Positions 24,425 to 38,094 are shown, numbered from the stretch's first letter. The stretch is 64,000 bases of DNA from Calycina herbarum (GCA_001414485.1 LLEY01000035.1:62001-126000), one strand, 5' to 3'. The notes: generated by a model from the sequence alone, not told the origin. Program-made: numbers and translations.

Positions 24425-24458
24425 CTTTGAGCACTTGCTTAGAAGTTCAGTTGCTATG

Positions 24459-24922
24459 TGTAACGAAACTTAAACGAACTAAACAAAGATGACTAAGTCT
24501 CGAAGGTTAGTATATAGTAAGAAGTATAAATGCGCTAGGTTGTTTACTTAGAAGTGAACTCGTTATATATATCAAAGATGTTAAACGAGATAATAAGATT
24601 GATAACTGAAGTTGAGTACGAAGCTCCTATCTAATAGTAGACATGCCAGTCTTATATAGAACCTTCGTTTCCTAAGTACGTCGCTTACATCGCTCGCGTC
24701 GCTCGCGTCGCTCGCGATTAAGGCGATTAGAGCGATGTAGGCGATTACGTTACGTAACCCCTTATAACTTCTAACATTACTATAATAGTAAGATCCTGAA
24801 ATCCCTAATGTCCTTCTATATTACTAATTTCCTCTTATGTTACTTTCCTTTCTTAGATATTATACCTTGTCCTATTAGAACGCTGTCTAGACTACTTACT
24901 ACGTATACCGTGATTCGTAACA
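24459..24922 (-). repeat. E3 3' LTR (464 nt), reversed
   Basis: Plus strand begins TGTAACGAAAC and ends ATTCGTAACA. The U3-like part has a short GC-rich tandem repeat of GTCGCTCGC near 24,690-24,715, absent from the other subfamilies. Confidence 0.9.
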
Positions 24923-24959
24923 CTATCCCCTTCTTAGACTAGCGTGTCTCTACGCTTAA

Positions 24960-25630
24960 GTATAGCCTAAGAAATATCGTCGAGAGGCTAGTAGCCTCTC
25001 TAGTTCTTATTATATCATTAACACCTCTCCTAAAAGATAAGCTTAAATAATATAGGACCCTTAACGCTCTTTAAATCGAACGTTTAGGACGCGAAATGAT
25101 TTCTTATACTTGTTATATAAATACGAAAACCAGTTATTAATATATCGGCGTTCCTAGTAGTTCTAAGTATTCTAAGTATACTAGGAAGGGCAAATCTTAC
25201 GATATTAAGTTATAAAATCGAATACTCTTAATTTTTAAGTAAGAATCTATTAATGCTTAAAAGCGGAGGTTATAGTAAAAGGAAGAGATAGCTTATAAGA
25301 TTTAGAAAGAAGCTATATAAAAGATCCTTTACCTACGAAAACAATAACGCTTTCTTATAGAGCAGGAGTAAGAGATGCTCTATCGTAGTCTTACTAACCT
25401 ATAAGAACTTAATAAAGCTAATAAAAAAGAAAGAGTAGAGAAAGAGAAAGAAGAGAGGGAATTAGAGGTCGTCTAGCTAGCAGCCCCCTCTTCTTCTAAC
25501 AACCTCGCTTTTGTTACTAAGCTAACCCTTGATTCGGCTTTCCTTAAGGCTTTCCCTTCTAACTATAAGATATAGGTAACCCTAGGTTTTAGTAGTAGAA
25601 CTTCCGAAGTTCCTCTAGGCAATAGTTAAG
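24960..25630 (+). pseudogene. E3 antisense frame: Cys-rich plus coiled-coil protein remnant
   Basis: Plus-strand translation, antisense to E3 pol, shows a former Cys region (SSSKYSKYTRKGKSYD near 25,160-25,205, with Tyr where Cys is expected). Then EMLYRSLTNL, a Lys/Glu coil (KKERVEKEKEERELEVV), SAFLKAFPSNYKI and GFSSRTSEVPLGNS before a stop. The coil and the tail match the antisense frame of E4 (RKKKEKEEEKKRIEEEAA, FLKSFPTNYVI, GFDSGTPEVPP). The in-frame TAA/TAG fit CAA/CAG. It is not part of standard gag-pol. Confidence 0.7.
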
Positions 25631-25639
25631 ATTGTCTTT

Positions 25640-28600
25640 TAGCTCCTAAGTATTTTCTAAGTATAGGTAATCTAACTATTTAATTAAATACTTAACTTAT
25701 CCTCTAATAAGTTTATAGTTAAGAATTCTCTTAACTTTATATTTAGCGTTTAGGTTTACTAGTTAAATTTCTATAAGTAGAGCTAGTAGTGCTCCTAGTA
25801 GTGCTAGTTCGAGTAGGGATATATAGAATACTAGGTAGATGTTTATTATCCTTAGTAGTACTAATTTATAATTTAAAGGTCCTTTAATATATTTGATTTT
25901 AAATAGTCTAAGTTTTTTATAATCTAATTTATTACTTAGTCTTTTTATATTAATGTTTTTCTATACTAAGTAGACTTTATCTCTCTCTTTTAGTATTAGC
26001 TCTTAACTACGTTGTTTATTATAGTAGTATATATTCCTTTCTACTATAAATTATAGATCCTCTATAAGTTCCTTATATAGACTCTTGATTTTTAAGACTT
26101 AAATATAAGTAAGTTAGTTATTAATAGTTATAGATAGTAGTTCTTAATATACTATTAATTTATACTTAAAATTAGTATAGAATAGTATAATAAGTGTTAT
26201 TTCTATTACTAAACTATTATAGGTAAACTGTGTTAAGAGTAATAGTTCTACCTAGTTGTCTTATTAGTAGTTTATATAATAACGAAGGTATATTTTAACT
26301 ACTTGATTTATCTGTTTATTTCCTCTATTTGTTTAAGAGTAGAAAGCTATAGAAAGCTTTCTTTTTATACTTAATTATTTTATAAGAGCGATTTAAAATT
26401 TTAAGGTAAAGAGCTTGTCTCTATCTAAGAGTATTTCTTTAGATAGTCTATGTCTTAAGACTACTTCTCTAAGGAATGTAAATGCTAATTCCTTAGCTAT
26501 ACTTAACTCTATATATACTATTAGAATTATATACTTCGTAAGTCGTTCTATAATAACTAGGATTATGTTATATTTAACTCTTATTATTAGATTTTTAGAT
26601 TTTAGTAATTTAATAATAAAATCTATAGATATTGATTTCTAAGGTACTTATAGTATTAGAGTAGTGTTTATCTGTTTATAAGGAGTATAGTAGGAAGCCT
26701 TATTCCTAGTATAGGTATTATATTCTACTATTACTTCTTTAACTATTATAGATAACCGATTAATATAGTAGTATTATCTTATTTTTTAGAGAGTTCTACG
26801 AATTCCTTAGTGTTTATAAGTAGGTGTTATATAGTATTCTTATACGAACTCTTTTATATACGAGCTAGGAACCTATAGTTTCTCTTTTACGTACTAATTA
26901 TAACCTTTATATATGTTTTAAATTTTGTTTATCTAGATGTTATTTATTATTGCTATTTTATATATAGTAGGTGTTAAGTCTTTATTCTTAAGAGTTTTTA
27001 AGATTATAATCTTTTTATACTCTTTATTTCTCTTATATCTAGGTTTCTAGTTAAGAGTATTAGCTTAAGTATTTAACGTTTCTTTTATATATTAAATAAT
27101 AATATTAAATTCTTCTAATATCTTTAACTATCTAGCTAATTGTTTAGTTATAAGTTCCTTAGTTGTTATAAATGTCCTAAGATTCTTATAGTTAGATAAA
27201 ACTATAACTAGGTGTTTTACTAACTATAAATAGATCCTCTAGTGTTCTAAGGCTAATACTATAGTAAGTAATTCCTTGTTAAAGATGTTATAGTTTTGTT
27301 ATATTAGGTTAAATATCTTAGAATAATATATAATAGGTATAAGTTTTCTCTTATTATTTAGTTATAGGTAAATAGTACTTACTACTATGTCTAAGACATC
27401 TATTTTAATTATATTAGGCTTATTTATATTAAAATCGTATAAAATAGGTTTTTTTATAAACTTTACTTTAATTTCTTAAAAAGTATCTTCTATCTATTTA
27501 TTCTATATAAATTTAATAGCTTTTTTAACTAATCTTAATATTAGTTTAGTAATCTTTATATAGTCTTAAATAAATAGATAGTAAAAGTTTATAAATCTAA
27601 GGAAGAACTATATATCTTTTATATTTTCTAGTAATTTCTAGTTTAAAATGTTCTAGATCTTTACTAGATCTATTTCTATTTTCTCTAAGTTAAATACCTA
27701 TCTTAAGAAAAAGGTTTAAGTTACTTTAAACTTATATTTTAAGAGTTTTAACTAAGAGTTTACTCTTATAAGTTATTATAAAACTTCTTTAATATATTTT
27801 TTATATTCTTCTTCTTTTTCTAAGAAGATTAATATATTATCTAGGTAATAGATTACTATTACTTTTAGAAGATCTTTTAAAATATTATTATTTTATCTTT
27901 AATATATAGCTAGTATATTATAAAGTCTAAATAGTATAACTATATATTTATAAAGGCTTGATAATAAGGTAAATACTATCTTTTATTCGTCTTTGACTTT
28001 TATTTATATAAGTCTATAGACGTTTTATTAATCTAGTTTCGTAAATCGTACTACTTTACTTAACTTGTTTTATAAGTATTAGCTAGGTAGTAGTAGATAA
28101 GCGTCTTTAACTATAGTGTGATTTACTTCTTAGTAATTAATATATACTCTTTTATCTAGATTATCTTTTTTCTTAATAATAAGTATATTTAAGGTAATTA
28201 GTAACTTAGATCTTCTAATATATCTCTTCTTAATACCTTCTTTTATATAACTTTCTATTCTTTAAAGGCTTTTCTAGTTATATAACTAAAGCTTCTATTT
28301 TAAGAGGTAATAACCCTCTTTTAGTTTAATCTTATAATCTTATAAGTAATGTTCTAGTAAAGCTTATAAGTCTTCTAGGTTTTTGAACAAAGCTTTAAAT
28401 TCTCTATACTATATAGGTATTTCGTTATTAGCTGTTTTACTAACTTATAAAGAACTCTAGGTAAGGTGTCCTAGCGTCTTAGAAGAGGTGGCGCTAACCT
28501 CGTTTTAGTCTTAAAGTTATAATTATAAACCTATATAATTATATTAACTAAAGGTTATTATTTAAGCCTTTTAATTAATATCTAGATTATGTTCTCTAAT

Positions 28601-30736
28601 TTATAGTATACTAAGTATTACTTCCTTACTTCCTATTTTAATAATATTAAATTATATATTTAAGTAGTATCTTTTAATAGTAATCTTTATTAGAATAGTT
28701 TATTAATTAATAATTCTATCCTAGTATATAATATCTATTCTATTAACTACTCCTAAGTAGTATAGCTTTATACCTTTAATTAGGACGTTCAGCTTCTTTT
28801 AAGCTACTAGGGAAAGAAAATTACCTATTACTTCTAAATTAATTAAGATTTAGAGTTCCTTTCCTCTTATCTTCGCTATTATTATAAGTTGATTTTCTCT
28901 TAAAGTAGTGTTTAATTCTTTAATTATTAGTTAGTATAGTTTTCTTTATACTAACTCTATTTCTTAGTCTATATTATATTTATTTATCTCTTAGAAGATT
29001 ATACTAAATAATTTTCTACTTCTTGATTCTTAAAATATTACTTTAACTTTTCTAACTAAAGTAACTATAGTATACTAGCCTTCTATTTCTAGTATAGTTT
29101 CTTTATTATTAGATATTATATCTAAAAAACTAGGTTTAGAGCGTCTTATAAAGTTATTAGGACTCTGCTATTACTATAAGCTAGTTTCCTTCTATATATC
29201 TATAACTATTTAAATATCTTTTATCTTAGGTATACTAGATAGCTTACTAGATACTGCTTATTTTAGTCTAGGTTCTTTAAATTTAATAGTTTCCTTTCTA
29301 GTAATAAGGCTTACTAAAGTTATTTTATTCTATTTATTCTAAACTATTTTATAAGTAGTTAAAATAGTAGGGTTAATTCCTTAAGTAGAATATAAGCTTT
29401 AGAAATTAAGTTTCTAGTTTTCTATATATATTTATCTATTCTCTCTTTTAAAGGTTCTAATAAATGCCTATGTTTTATCTTATTTAGGCTTATATATTCC
29501 TAGATTTACCTCTAATAAGTTAGATATCGATTCTAATAACTTTAATAAACTTATTAATAGTAGTGATTTATATTCTATTTAAAGAGGTAATTTATAATCT
29601 ATTTCTAACTATATATTATAATTTTCTTTAAGTAATAGATCTCTATTATTATTAGTATCCTATACCTTACTAACTTATAACTTAATTCCTTCGTTTAGCT
29701 ATAAGTATATAGCGTCTACTATTGTATCTATAGCGTCTGTTTTAATTTACGTGTTATAACCTCTAGCCTCGAGTTCTTCGTCTATAAGTTCGATTTTTTC
29801 TAGTAAAGCTACTTCTTTTTAGATAGTAGTGTTAGCTTGTTTCCTTTTAGAGTCTTTCTTCTTACTATATATATTTGCTCTATAGCTAGGAAGACTATAG
29901 TTATAATATAAGTTCTACTTATATTAATGATTTCGCTCTTTCTAAGATAATCCTTCTCTTTAGGAGTTTTCTTTCTTAGATTCCTTTTCTAGAACCTATG
30001 ATTTCTAGGTAGTATTAATTTCTATAGAGTCTTCTTAATCTTTTTATCTACTCTTTTTATATTAATAACTATAACTTCCTTTCTTCTCTAGATTCCTTTT
30101 ATAAATATAATTATTAATTCTAATTATGTTATTTATTAATTTATTTAATATGTTTAGAAAATCCTCTTATATAAGTTTATCTTTTATATTATTTTTAAGC
30201 TTATAATAGAATTGTTTATATAATACTTCGTCGTTCTATCTTATCTATATAGAGTACTATTAAAATTATAAGGCGTATTTAGTAGCTAAACCTTTTTGCT
30301 TAAGTATATATAAAGCTCTAACTACCTTCTTTTTTATATTAATATCCTTAAAAGCCTAGTTAATTCTATCTCTAAATCCTTGAATATTTCTAAATAAATC
30401 CCTTATCTTTTTAAATATTTAAAGAGAGACTTTTCCTTTAGTTATCTTATTTACTTAGTAATCCTCTAGGTATAGTTCTAACTAGTTATAAGCTGCTCCT
30501 TTAAGATAGGTAGACAACTATATAACCTAGTTAGTTTTATTTCTAAACTAAGTATAATAAAAGTTTAAGTAGAGAGAAGCTTTTATTAAGAACTCGGCTA
30601 GCTTCTTAAGTAAGCTATTAAACGGTTTTAGAAGAGGAAGTTTTACTTCCTCTTGAAGAGTAGTGACTAGTGTAACTAGGGGGTCTATAGCTAGCTTTAG
30701 TAGAGTGGTTCTCGGAGTAGAAGAGGTTACCGACAT
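25640..30736 (-). pseudogene. E3 gag-pol remnants
   Basis: The minus strand carries the gag N-terminus (30,736-30,548 open), a CCHC-knuckle region near 29,900, and protease, RT, RNase H and integrase remnants running down to the chromodomain region near 25,700. The layout matches E4, but in reverse. Short open pieces (for example 32,927-33,133 minus in E2, or 26,415-26,642 plus here) are chance. Confidence 0.8.
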
Positions 30737-30770
30737 AGTAGTAATCTTACTTCTAAGTAGGTACTTAAAG

Positions 30771-31234
30771 TATAATAAAACTTAAACGAACTAAATAAAG
30801 ATAACTAAGTCTTAAAGGTTAGTATATAGTAAGAAGTATAAATATACTAGGTTGTTTACTTAGAAGTGAACTTGTTATATATATTAAAGATGTTAAACGA
30901 GATAATAAGATTAATAACTAAAGTTAAGTACGAAGCTTCTATCTAATAGCAGACGTGCTAGTCTTATATAGAACCTTCGTTTCCTAAGTACGTTGCTTAT
31001 ATCGCTTGCGTCGCTCGCGTCGCTTGCGATTAAGGTGATTAGAGCGATGTAGGCGATCACGTCACGTGACCCCTTGTAACTTCTAACATTACTATAATAG
31101 TAAGATCCTAAAATCCCTAATATCCTTCTGTATTACTGATTTCCTCTTATATTACTTTCCTTTCCTAGATATTATATCTTATCCTATTAGAACGCCGTCT
31201 AGACTACTTACTACGTATACCGTGATTCGTAACA
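30771..31234 (-). repeat. E3 5' LTR (464 nt), reversed
   Basis: The partner of 24,459-24,922, with the same length. Its first bases are TATAATAAAAC where the partner has TGTAACGAAAC, again C:G to T:A changes. Confidence 0.9.
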
Positions 31235-31236
31235 CC

Positions 31237-34200
31237 ATGGTCCTAGCAACCCCTGTAGTAGCTAGCTTGAATACTAGTTGAATTAATATCGTAGGAATAT
31301 CTAGAAGTGTAACTAGAAGAATACCTGCTAATATATAGTTAATTAGGAACGACGATAATATTAGTATACTAGACGCCTCTAAGCTCTATAAGGTTAAAGC
31401 ACTTGAGTCTATTAAAGTTAAGATACTAGATATATATTATAGGAAGCGAAAGGAACTTAACTTATTCCTTCTCTAAATAGACATCTACTTTAACTTTAAC
31501 TTTAATAAGTTCGAAGGTAATTATAATTCGTAAACTATCTTTACTATCTCCTATCTTAGAGAATTAGTATTAGAATAGGCATAGCTATACTTAGAGGACT
31601 TCTTTGAAAATAAGAATAAAAATAGAAAGATAGAATTAACTAAGATTATATTTAAATCTTAGAAAGGATTTAAAACAACTATTAGGAAAGTCTTTAAAGA
31701 CTTTAATATAATCTGAACAGCTATATATAAGCTTTTAGAATTATACTAGACTAGATTAGTAATAGATTATACTAATAAGTTTTAATATTATAGAACGAAG
31801 TTAGAATAGGACGCGATTACTCTTATAGAACTCTTTTATAGAGGATTAAAGGTATATATTTATAAGGAAATAGCTAAGTAGAATATATATTTCTTAACTA
31901 TTATAAGTATAATTAAGGAAGTCGTCTAGCTAGATAACTGCTTATATAAATTTAGGAAGAGTAACCCTAGATATAGGGAAAAGAGTAAAGGGTTAGGAAA
32001 GTAGAAGCACTCTTATACTAGTAAGTATAGTAAGGAGGTAAACGCTATATAAAAGAAAACCTTTCTAAAGAAAGGAGGACTTTTCTAGAAAGAGTAAAAT
32101 TATCAACGTAAGTAGAACTTATGTTATTATTATAGCTAACTGTGACAGTCCCAGTCACATACGACTGGATCACGTGCCGAGGTTCTACCGAAGTCTCGCT
32201 TAGTGTACATAAATAGAGACAGAGCGTACCAACTCTCCTCTTCTCTCTTTAGTTTAGTTTTCTTCGAATACAGGTACCATTCTACAAGCATCTCTTTTGG
32301 TGCATTTGTAGAGGGCCGTCACACTAACTAGGCTATAGAGTAAATAAGTATAATAAGAAGAAAGACTCTAAAAGAAAGAAATAAATTAATACTACTATTT
32401 AATAATAGGTAGCTTTAATAAATTATATTAAACTTATAGATAAGGAGCTCGAAGTATAAGAATATAGAACCTAGATTAAAAATAACAAAGGAATTAATAG
32501 TATATAAGATACTAATAATAATAGAGATCTACTCCTTAAAGAATATTATAATATATAATTAGTAATAGAATCCGAGTAACCTCTTTAAGAGGAATATAAA
32601 TTACTACTATTAACTAGTTCTTTAGAAACATCGGATTTATCTTCTAGTTTAGAAGGAGAAATAAAGAATAAAGACTCTAAAGTTAGAGAAACTTAGGCTT
32701 TCCTTAAAACCTTTAAATAAGGAAATCGATAGGTATATATTAATAACTAGAAACTAGACTTCTAAAGTCTTTATATAACATAAGAGGTTAACCTAACTAT
32801 CTTAATAATATATATAGTTATAAGTAATAACCTTAAAATAATAACTCTAGTTAGCTTAATTACTAGATAGAAAACTATTAAAGGAAAGGAACTAGAATAA
32901 GAACGTTAACTAATTAAAAAACCTAGCTACTTTAAAGTAGGAGATATATAGAAGATATATAATATATCAGATAAAATTAGTATATAGATATAATAAGCTT
33001 TAACAGAATTTAAGAGATAAATTAAAACCCCTTTCCTTAGAATATTACTCAAAGATATTATACTAAAGGAATTTAAGTAATATATTATAGTTATATTAAT
33101 TAGAAAGGATAGATTAGTATTTAAAAAATACAACTTATAATAACTATTTAGTATATTATTCTAGGAGTAAAGGGAACTTAATATAACTAGATAGGCTAAG
33201 ATAGAACCAGAAGAATTATACTATCTATTAGTAGGAGAACTATAGTTTATAAAAACAGTTTAGGAAATAATAGTATAATAGATATAATATAAACTAAGTC
33301 CGACTTTAGACTAGTTATTATAAAAGCAATTCAAAGGAATATTACTAAAGTCTACTAGAATAGTAGAATATTATTAGATATATAAAGTAGTATTATCAGA
33401 TAAAGAAGGAGTAGTATTCTTTCCTTAGTCTTAGATATAAGCTGTTAGAGAAAAGAATTTAAGAGACTATATATTTAAAGTTTATTATATAAAACTAGAG
33501 ATAAGTATACTAAAAGCTACTTTAGATTATTTATATATAAGAGAACTATAGTCTATAGAAACTATTTTAAAAACCAAATACGAATAGATCTAATATAACT
33601 ATAGATAAACACTAAAGCAATTTATAAGAGAAATTCCTAAAACTATAGAAATTATAAAATATAGATTAGTATACAAGGTAGTATACGCTAATAAAGAAAG
33701 AGTAAGATTCTTTCTATAGTATAAGAACGAGGAGAGAAAGAAGTATAATTAAGAAAATCGATCTTTTAAAGTCTAATATATTAAAGCAAAGTTAGATACT
33801 ACTTTAGAAGAAAGACAGTTAGTAATAACTATAGAAATAAGAGGGAAAAAGTTATAAGTTATAATAGACTCGAGAGTAATAGGCAACTTTATCTCTCTAA
33901 TAGCTTAAGAGAAGCTAAACGTCTTAATTAAAGAAATAAGACTATATTAATTAGAAGTAGTTAATAGAATAGACGTTATATATTAAAATAGGATTATTAA
34001 TTAGTAAACTATTCTAATAAGAACTAATATCGAAGGATACTATTTAGATATATAATTTAATATTATTAAGATAGAAAGCAAGGAAGTAATACTTAATATA
34101 CTATAGATTTAAGAACATAATCTAGAAATCAACTAGAAAGCTAGGAAGATAACTTTTAGTTAATATAAATATAAGGGTTCGTATTTATAACTTTAAGGCT

Positions 34201-37060
34201 AGAACAAGGTTAGCGCTACCTCTTCTAAAGCACTAGAACACCTTGTCTAGAGTCCTCTATAGGTTAGTAAGAAAGCTGATAACGAAATACCTATATAGTA
34301 TAGAGAATTTAAGGCTTTGTTTAAAAACCTAGAAGACTTACGAGCTTTACTAGAACATTACTTATAAGATTATAAGATTAAATTAAAAGAGGGTTATTAC
34401 TTCTTAAAGTAGAAGCTTTAGTTATATAACTAGAAAAGCCTATAAAGAATAGAAAGTTATATAAAGGAAGGTATTAAGAAGAGATATATTAGAAGATCTA
34501 AGTTACTAATTATCTTAAATATATTTATTATTAAGAAGAAAGATAACTTAGATAGAAGAGTATATATTAATTATTAAGAAGTAAATTATACTATAGTTAA
34601 GAACGCTTATCTATTACTACCTAGCTAATACTTATAGAATAAGTTAGGTAAGATAGTACGATTTATAAAACTAGATTAATAAAATACTTATAGACTTATA
34701 TAAATAAAAGTCGAAGACGAATAGAAGATAGTATTTGCTTTATTATTAGGCCTTTATAAATATATAGTTATACTATTTAGACTTTATAATATACTAGCTA
34801 TATATTAGAGATAAAATAATAATATTTTAGGAGATCTTCTAGGAGTAATAGTAATTTATTATCTAGATAATATCCTAATTTTCTTAGAAAAAGAAGAAGA
34901 ATATAAAGGATATATAAGAGAAGTTTTATAATAACTTATAAAAGTAAACTCTTAGTTAAAACTCTTAAAATACGAGTTTAAAGTAACTTAGATACTTTTC
35001 CTAAGATAGGTATTTAGCCTAGAAAAAATAGAAATAGATCTAGTAAAGATCTAAGACATCTTAAACTAGAAATTACTAGAGAATATAAAAGATATATAGT
35101 CCTTTCTTAGATTTATAAACTTTTATTATCCGTTTATATAAGACTATATAAAGATTACTAAACTAATGTTAGTACTAGTTAAGAAAGCTATTAAGTTTAT
35201 ATAAGATAAATAGATAAAGAATACTTTTTAGAAAATTAAAGTAAGATTTATAAAAAAACCTATTCTATATAATTTTAATATAAATAAACCTAGTATAATT
35301 AAAATAGATGTCTTAGATATAATAATAGGTATAATTTACCTATAACTAAATAATAAAGAGAAACTTATACCTATTATATATTATTCTAAAACATTTAACC
35401 TAGTATAATAAAACTATAGTATCTTTAATAAGGAACTACTTACTATAGTATTAGCTTTAGAATACTAGAGAATTTATTTATAGCTAGTAAAATACCTAGT
35501 TATAGTTTTATTTAACTATAAGAACCTTAAGACGTTTATAACAACTAAGGAACTTATAATAAGATAATTAGCTAGATAGTTAGAGATATTAGAAGGATTT
35601 AATATTATTATTTAATATATAAAGGAAACGTTAAATACTTAGACTAATACTCTTAGCTAGAAACCTAGATATAAGGGAAATAAGAAGTATAAGAAGATTA
35701 TAATCTTAAAAACTCTTAAGAATAGAGACTTAGTACCTACTATATATAAGATAATAGTAATAAATAATATCTAGATAGATAAGATTTAGAATATATATAA
35801 AGGTTATAATTAATATATAAAAGGGAAATTATAAGTTCCTAGCTTATATATAAAGGAGTTTATATAAGAATACTATACTATACCTACTTATAGTTACTAA
35901 GGAATTCGTAGAACCCTTTAGAGAATAAGATAATACTACTATATTAATCGGTTATCTACGATAGTTAAGAAAGTAATAGTAGAATATAATATCTATACTA
36001 GGAATAAGGCTTTCTACTATACTCCTTATAGATAGATAAACACTACTCTAATACTATAGATACCTTAGAAATTAATATCTATAGATTTTATTATTAAACT
36101 ACTAAAATCTAAAGACTTGATAATAGAAGTTGAATATAATACAATCCTAGTTATTATAGAACGACTTACGAAGTATATAATTCTTATAGTATATATAGAG
36201 TTAAGTATAGCTAAGGAATTAGTATTTATATTCCTTAAAGAAGTAGTCTTAAGATATAGACTACTAGAAGAAATACTCTTAGATAGAGATAAGCTCTTTA
36301 CTTTGAAATTTTAAATCGCTTTTATAAAACGATTAGGTATGAAAAGAAAGCTCTCTATAGCTTTCTACTCTTAAATAAATAGAGGAAATAAACAGATAAA
36401 TTAAATAGTTAAAATATACCTTTATTATTATATAAACTACTAGTAAGATAACTAAGTAGAACTACTGCTCTTAGTATAGTTTACCTATAATAGTTTAGTA
36501 ATAGAAACAACACTTATTATACTATTCTATGCTAATTTTAGATATAAATTATTAGTATATTAAGAACCGCTATCTATAACTATTGATAACTAGCTTACTT
36601 ATGTTTACGTCTTAAAAATTAAAGAGCTATATAAGAAACTTATAGAAGATTTATAATTTATAGTAGAAAGAAATATATACTACTATAATAAACGACGTAG
36701 TTAGGAGCTAACGCTAAAAGAGAAGGATAAAGTCTACTTAGTATAAAAGAATATTAATATAAAAAGACTAAGTAATAAACTAGATTATAAAAAACTTAGA
36801 CTATTTAAAATTAAACGAGTTAAGAGACCTTTGAATTATAAATTAGCGTTACTAAAGATAATAAACATCTACCTAGTATTCTATATATCCCTACTTAAAC
36901 TAGCACTACTAAGAGTACTACTAGCCTCATTTATAGAAATTCAACTAGTTAATTTAAATACTAAATACGAAGTCGAAAGAATTCTTAACTATAAGATTAT
37001 TAGAGGTAAGATTAAGTATTTAATTAAATAGTTAGATTACCTATACTTAAAGAACATATA
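31237..37060 (+). pseudogene. E2 gag-pol remnants with chromodomain
   Basis: Gag starts at ATG 31,237, inside the E3 target duplication, and continues through KLYKVKALESIKVKILDIYYRKRKELN and a CCHC-like region interrupted at 32,141 by a 183-bp insert. RT lies near 34,480-35,050, RNase H near 35,280-35,560, and integrase near 35,740-36,800 (open 36,117-36,314). A chromodomain-like end (YEVERILNYKIIRGKIKYLIK, near 36,966-37,028) marks it as a chromovirus, a clade that uses this module to target chromatin. Stops are frequent, so no function is expected. Confidence 0.85.
32141..32323. mobile_element. 183-bp TG...CA insert, probable solo LTR
   Basis: It begins TGTGACAGTCCC and ends GGGCCGTCACA, so the termini are short inverted repeats (TGTGAC/GTCACA). 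It is flanked by CTAAC at 32,136-32,140 and 32,324-32,328. It contains CACGTG and an ATAAATA box followed by a pyrimidine tract. Its base composition is far less AT-rich than the DNA around it, with few signs of RIP. It sits in the gag CCHC region of E2. A solo LTR of a different retroelement fits best; a MITE is less likely given the TG/CA ends and 5-bp duplication. Confidence 0.75.
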
Positions 37061-37069
37061 GGAACTAAA

Positions 37070-37620
37070 AGGCAACCTTAACCATTGCTTAAAGGAACTT
37101 CAGAAGTTCTACTAACAAAACCTAGGGCTGCTTAGAACTCGGGACCAGGGTTAGATAGAGATATATCGTCGGAAAGTACCTATTTAACAAAAGAAGCTAT
37201 CTCAAAGGTAGGAAACTAGGCAGAAGAGGATTTAGAAGGAGGACTCGAGAGAGGAGGACTTGGAGGAGTAATAGGGAATCGTTTATATATAGGGCTAAAG
37301 AAAAATCGATACATAGGTTTTCAAGGCCTAGAGATAGGAACGACGAGATAGCTAGGGCTATTATAGGACCTTTTTAAACGAATGTACTTAGAATAGTAAG
37401 AAGATTTAGAGAGCTCTAAGAGACATCGACAGGACTGTTTATAATAAAAAGAATAAGTCTTAGCTAGACGTTGCGTAGTTTCGATCTATATAGTAAGAGC
37501 TAAACGCTCTTTTCGTTTTATATATAAAGAGGATATGTTTATATATAAAGGAAGGTCGATATCTTCTAAATAGATATATTTTAGGTTATATTCTAGTATA
37601 GGGACACGCTAGGCTAAGAA
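37070..37620 (-). pseudogene. E2 antisense frame remnant
   Basis: The minus strand shows SCRCLLELSKSSYYSKYIRLKRSY (spaced Cys/Tyr suggesting lost Cys pairs), a Pro/Ser-rich stretch (PITPPSPPLSSPPSKSSS) and the tail ALGFVSRTSEVPLSNG. The tail matches GFSSRTSEVP of E3. The coiled coil of the E3/E4 type is not evident, so the E1/E2 subfamily seems to carry a variant protein. Confidence 0.55.
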
Positions 37621-37628
37621 GGGGATAG

Positions 37629-38089
37629 TGTTACGAATTACGTGCTAGTACGTGACGAAGTAAAGTCTAGGCGACGCTCTAATAGAACGAGCACTATTAG
37701 AACCCTGAAAGAAAGAAAGGATTAGATATAGTAAGATATACAATCCTAGGATCTTATTACAGTTATATTACGTAACTCGGTTAGGAGCGGTTAGGTAATA
37801 GAGTCTAGTTTTAAGGAGCTCTAGAAATAGAGTCGGACTCTATTTTCAGGACTCCTACTAAGGAGGACTCTAATAAGAACGAAGGTTCTATATAAGACTA
37901 GCACGTCTGCTATTAGATAGGAGCTTCGTACTTAACTTTAGTTATTAATCTTATTATTTTATTTAATATCTTTAATATAAGTAACGAGTTCACTTCTAAG
38001 TAAACAACCCGGCACATCTGTACTTCTTATCTATATACTAACCTTCGAGACTTAGTTATCTTTGTTTAGTTCGTTTGAGTTTCGTTATA
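37629..38089 (+). repeat. E2 3' LTR (461 nt)
   Basis: Same length and layout as 23,964-24,424. It is followed by ACTAA, the E1 target duplication, and then by E1 RNase H sequence. Confidence 0.9.
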
Positions 38090-38094
38090 ACTAA

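Larger units (their letters stand above)
24459..31234 (-). mobile_element. E3: Ty3/gypsy (chromovirus-type) LTR retrotransposon in E2, reverse orientation
   Basis: Both LTRs are 464 nt (24,459-24,922 and 30,771-31,234); total 6,776 bp. The flanks are CTATG (24,454-24,458) and CCATG (31,235-31,239), a duplication with one C-to-T change. Gag starts at ATG 30,736 on the minus strand (MSVTSSTPRTTLLKLAIDP), close to E4 gag. Pol remnants run down to about 25,640. An antisense frame lies at about 24,960-25,630. RIP-type stops fill pol. Confidence 0.92.
23964..38089 (+). mobile_element. E2: Ty3/gypsy (chromovirus-type) LTR retrotransposon in E1
   Basis: LTRs of 461 nt lie at 23,964-24,424 and 37,629-38,089, with duplication ACTAA at 23,959-23,963 and 38,090-38,094. 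It is inserted between RT and RNase H of E1. Net length without E3 and the 183-bp insert is about 7.2 kb. Gag and LTR resemble E1, so both belong to one subfamily. E3 is inserted right at its gag start codon. Confidence 0.92.

Noticed and set aside
24459..24922. Foldback of two facing LTRs (E2 5' LTR and E3 LTR) as a regulatory hairpin
   Set aside because: The facing orientation is fully explained by the reverse insertion of E3 just after the E2 LTR; nothing suggests a selected hairpin.
26415..37031. Short open frames in the AT-rich core (26,415-26,642; 32,927-33,133; 36,117-36,314; 36,831-37,031)
   Set aside because: They are either chance frames in RIP-mutated DNA or short stop-free pieces of integrase and chromodomain, not separate genes.
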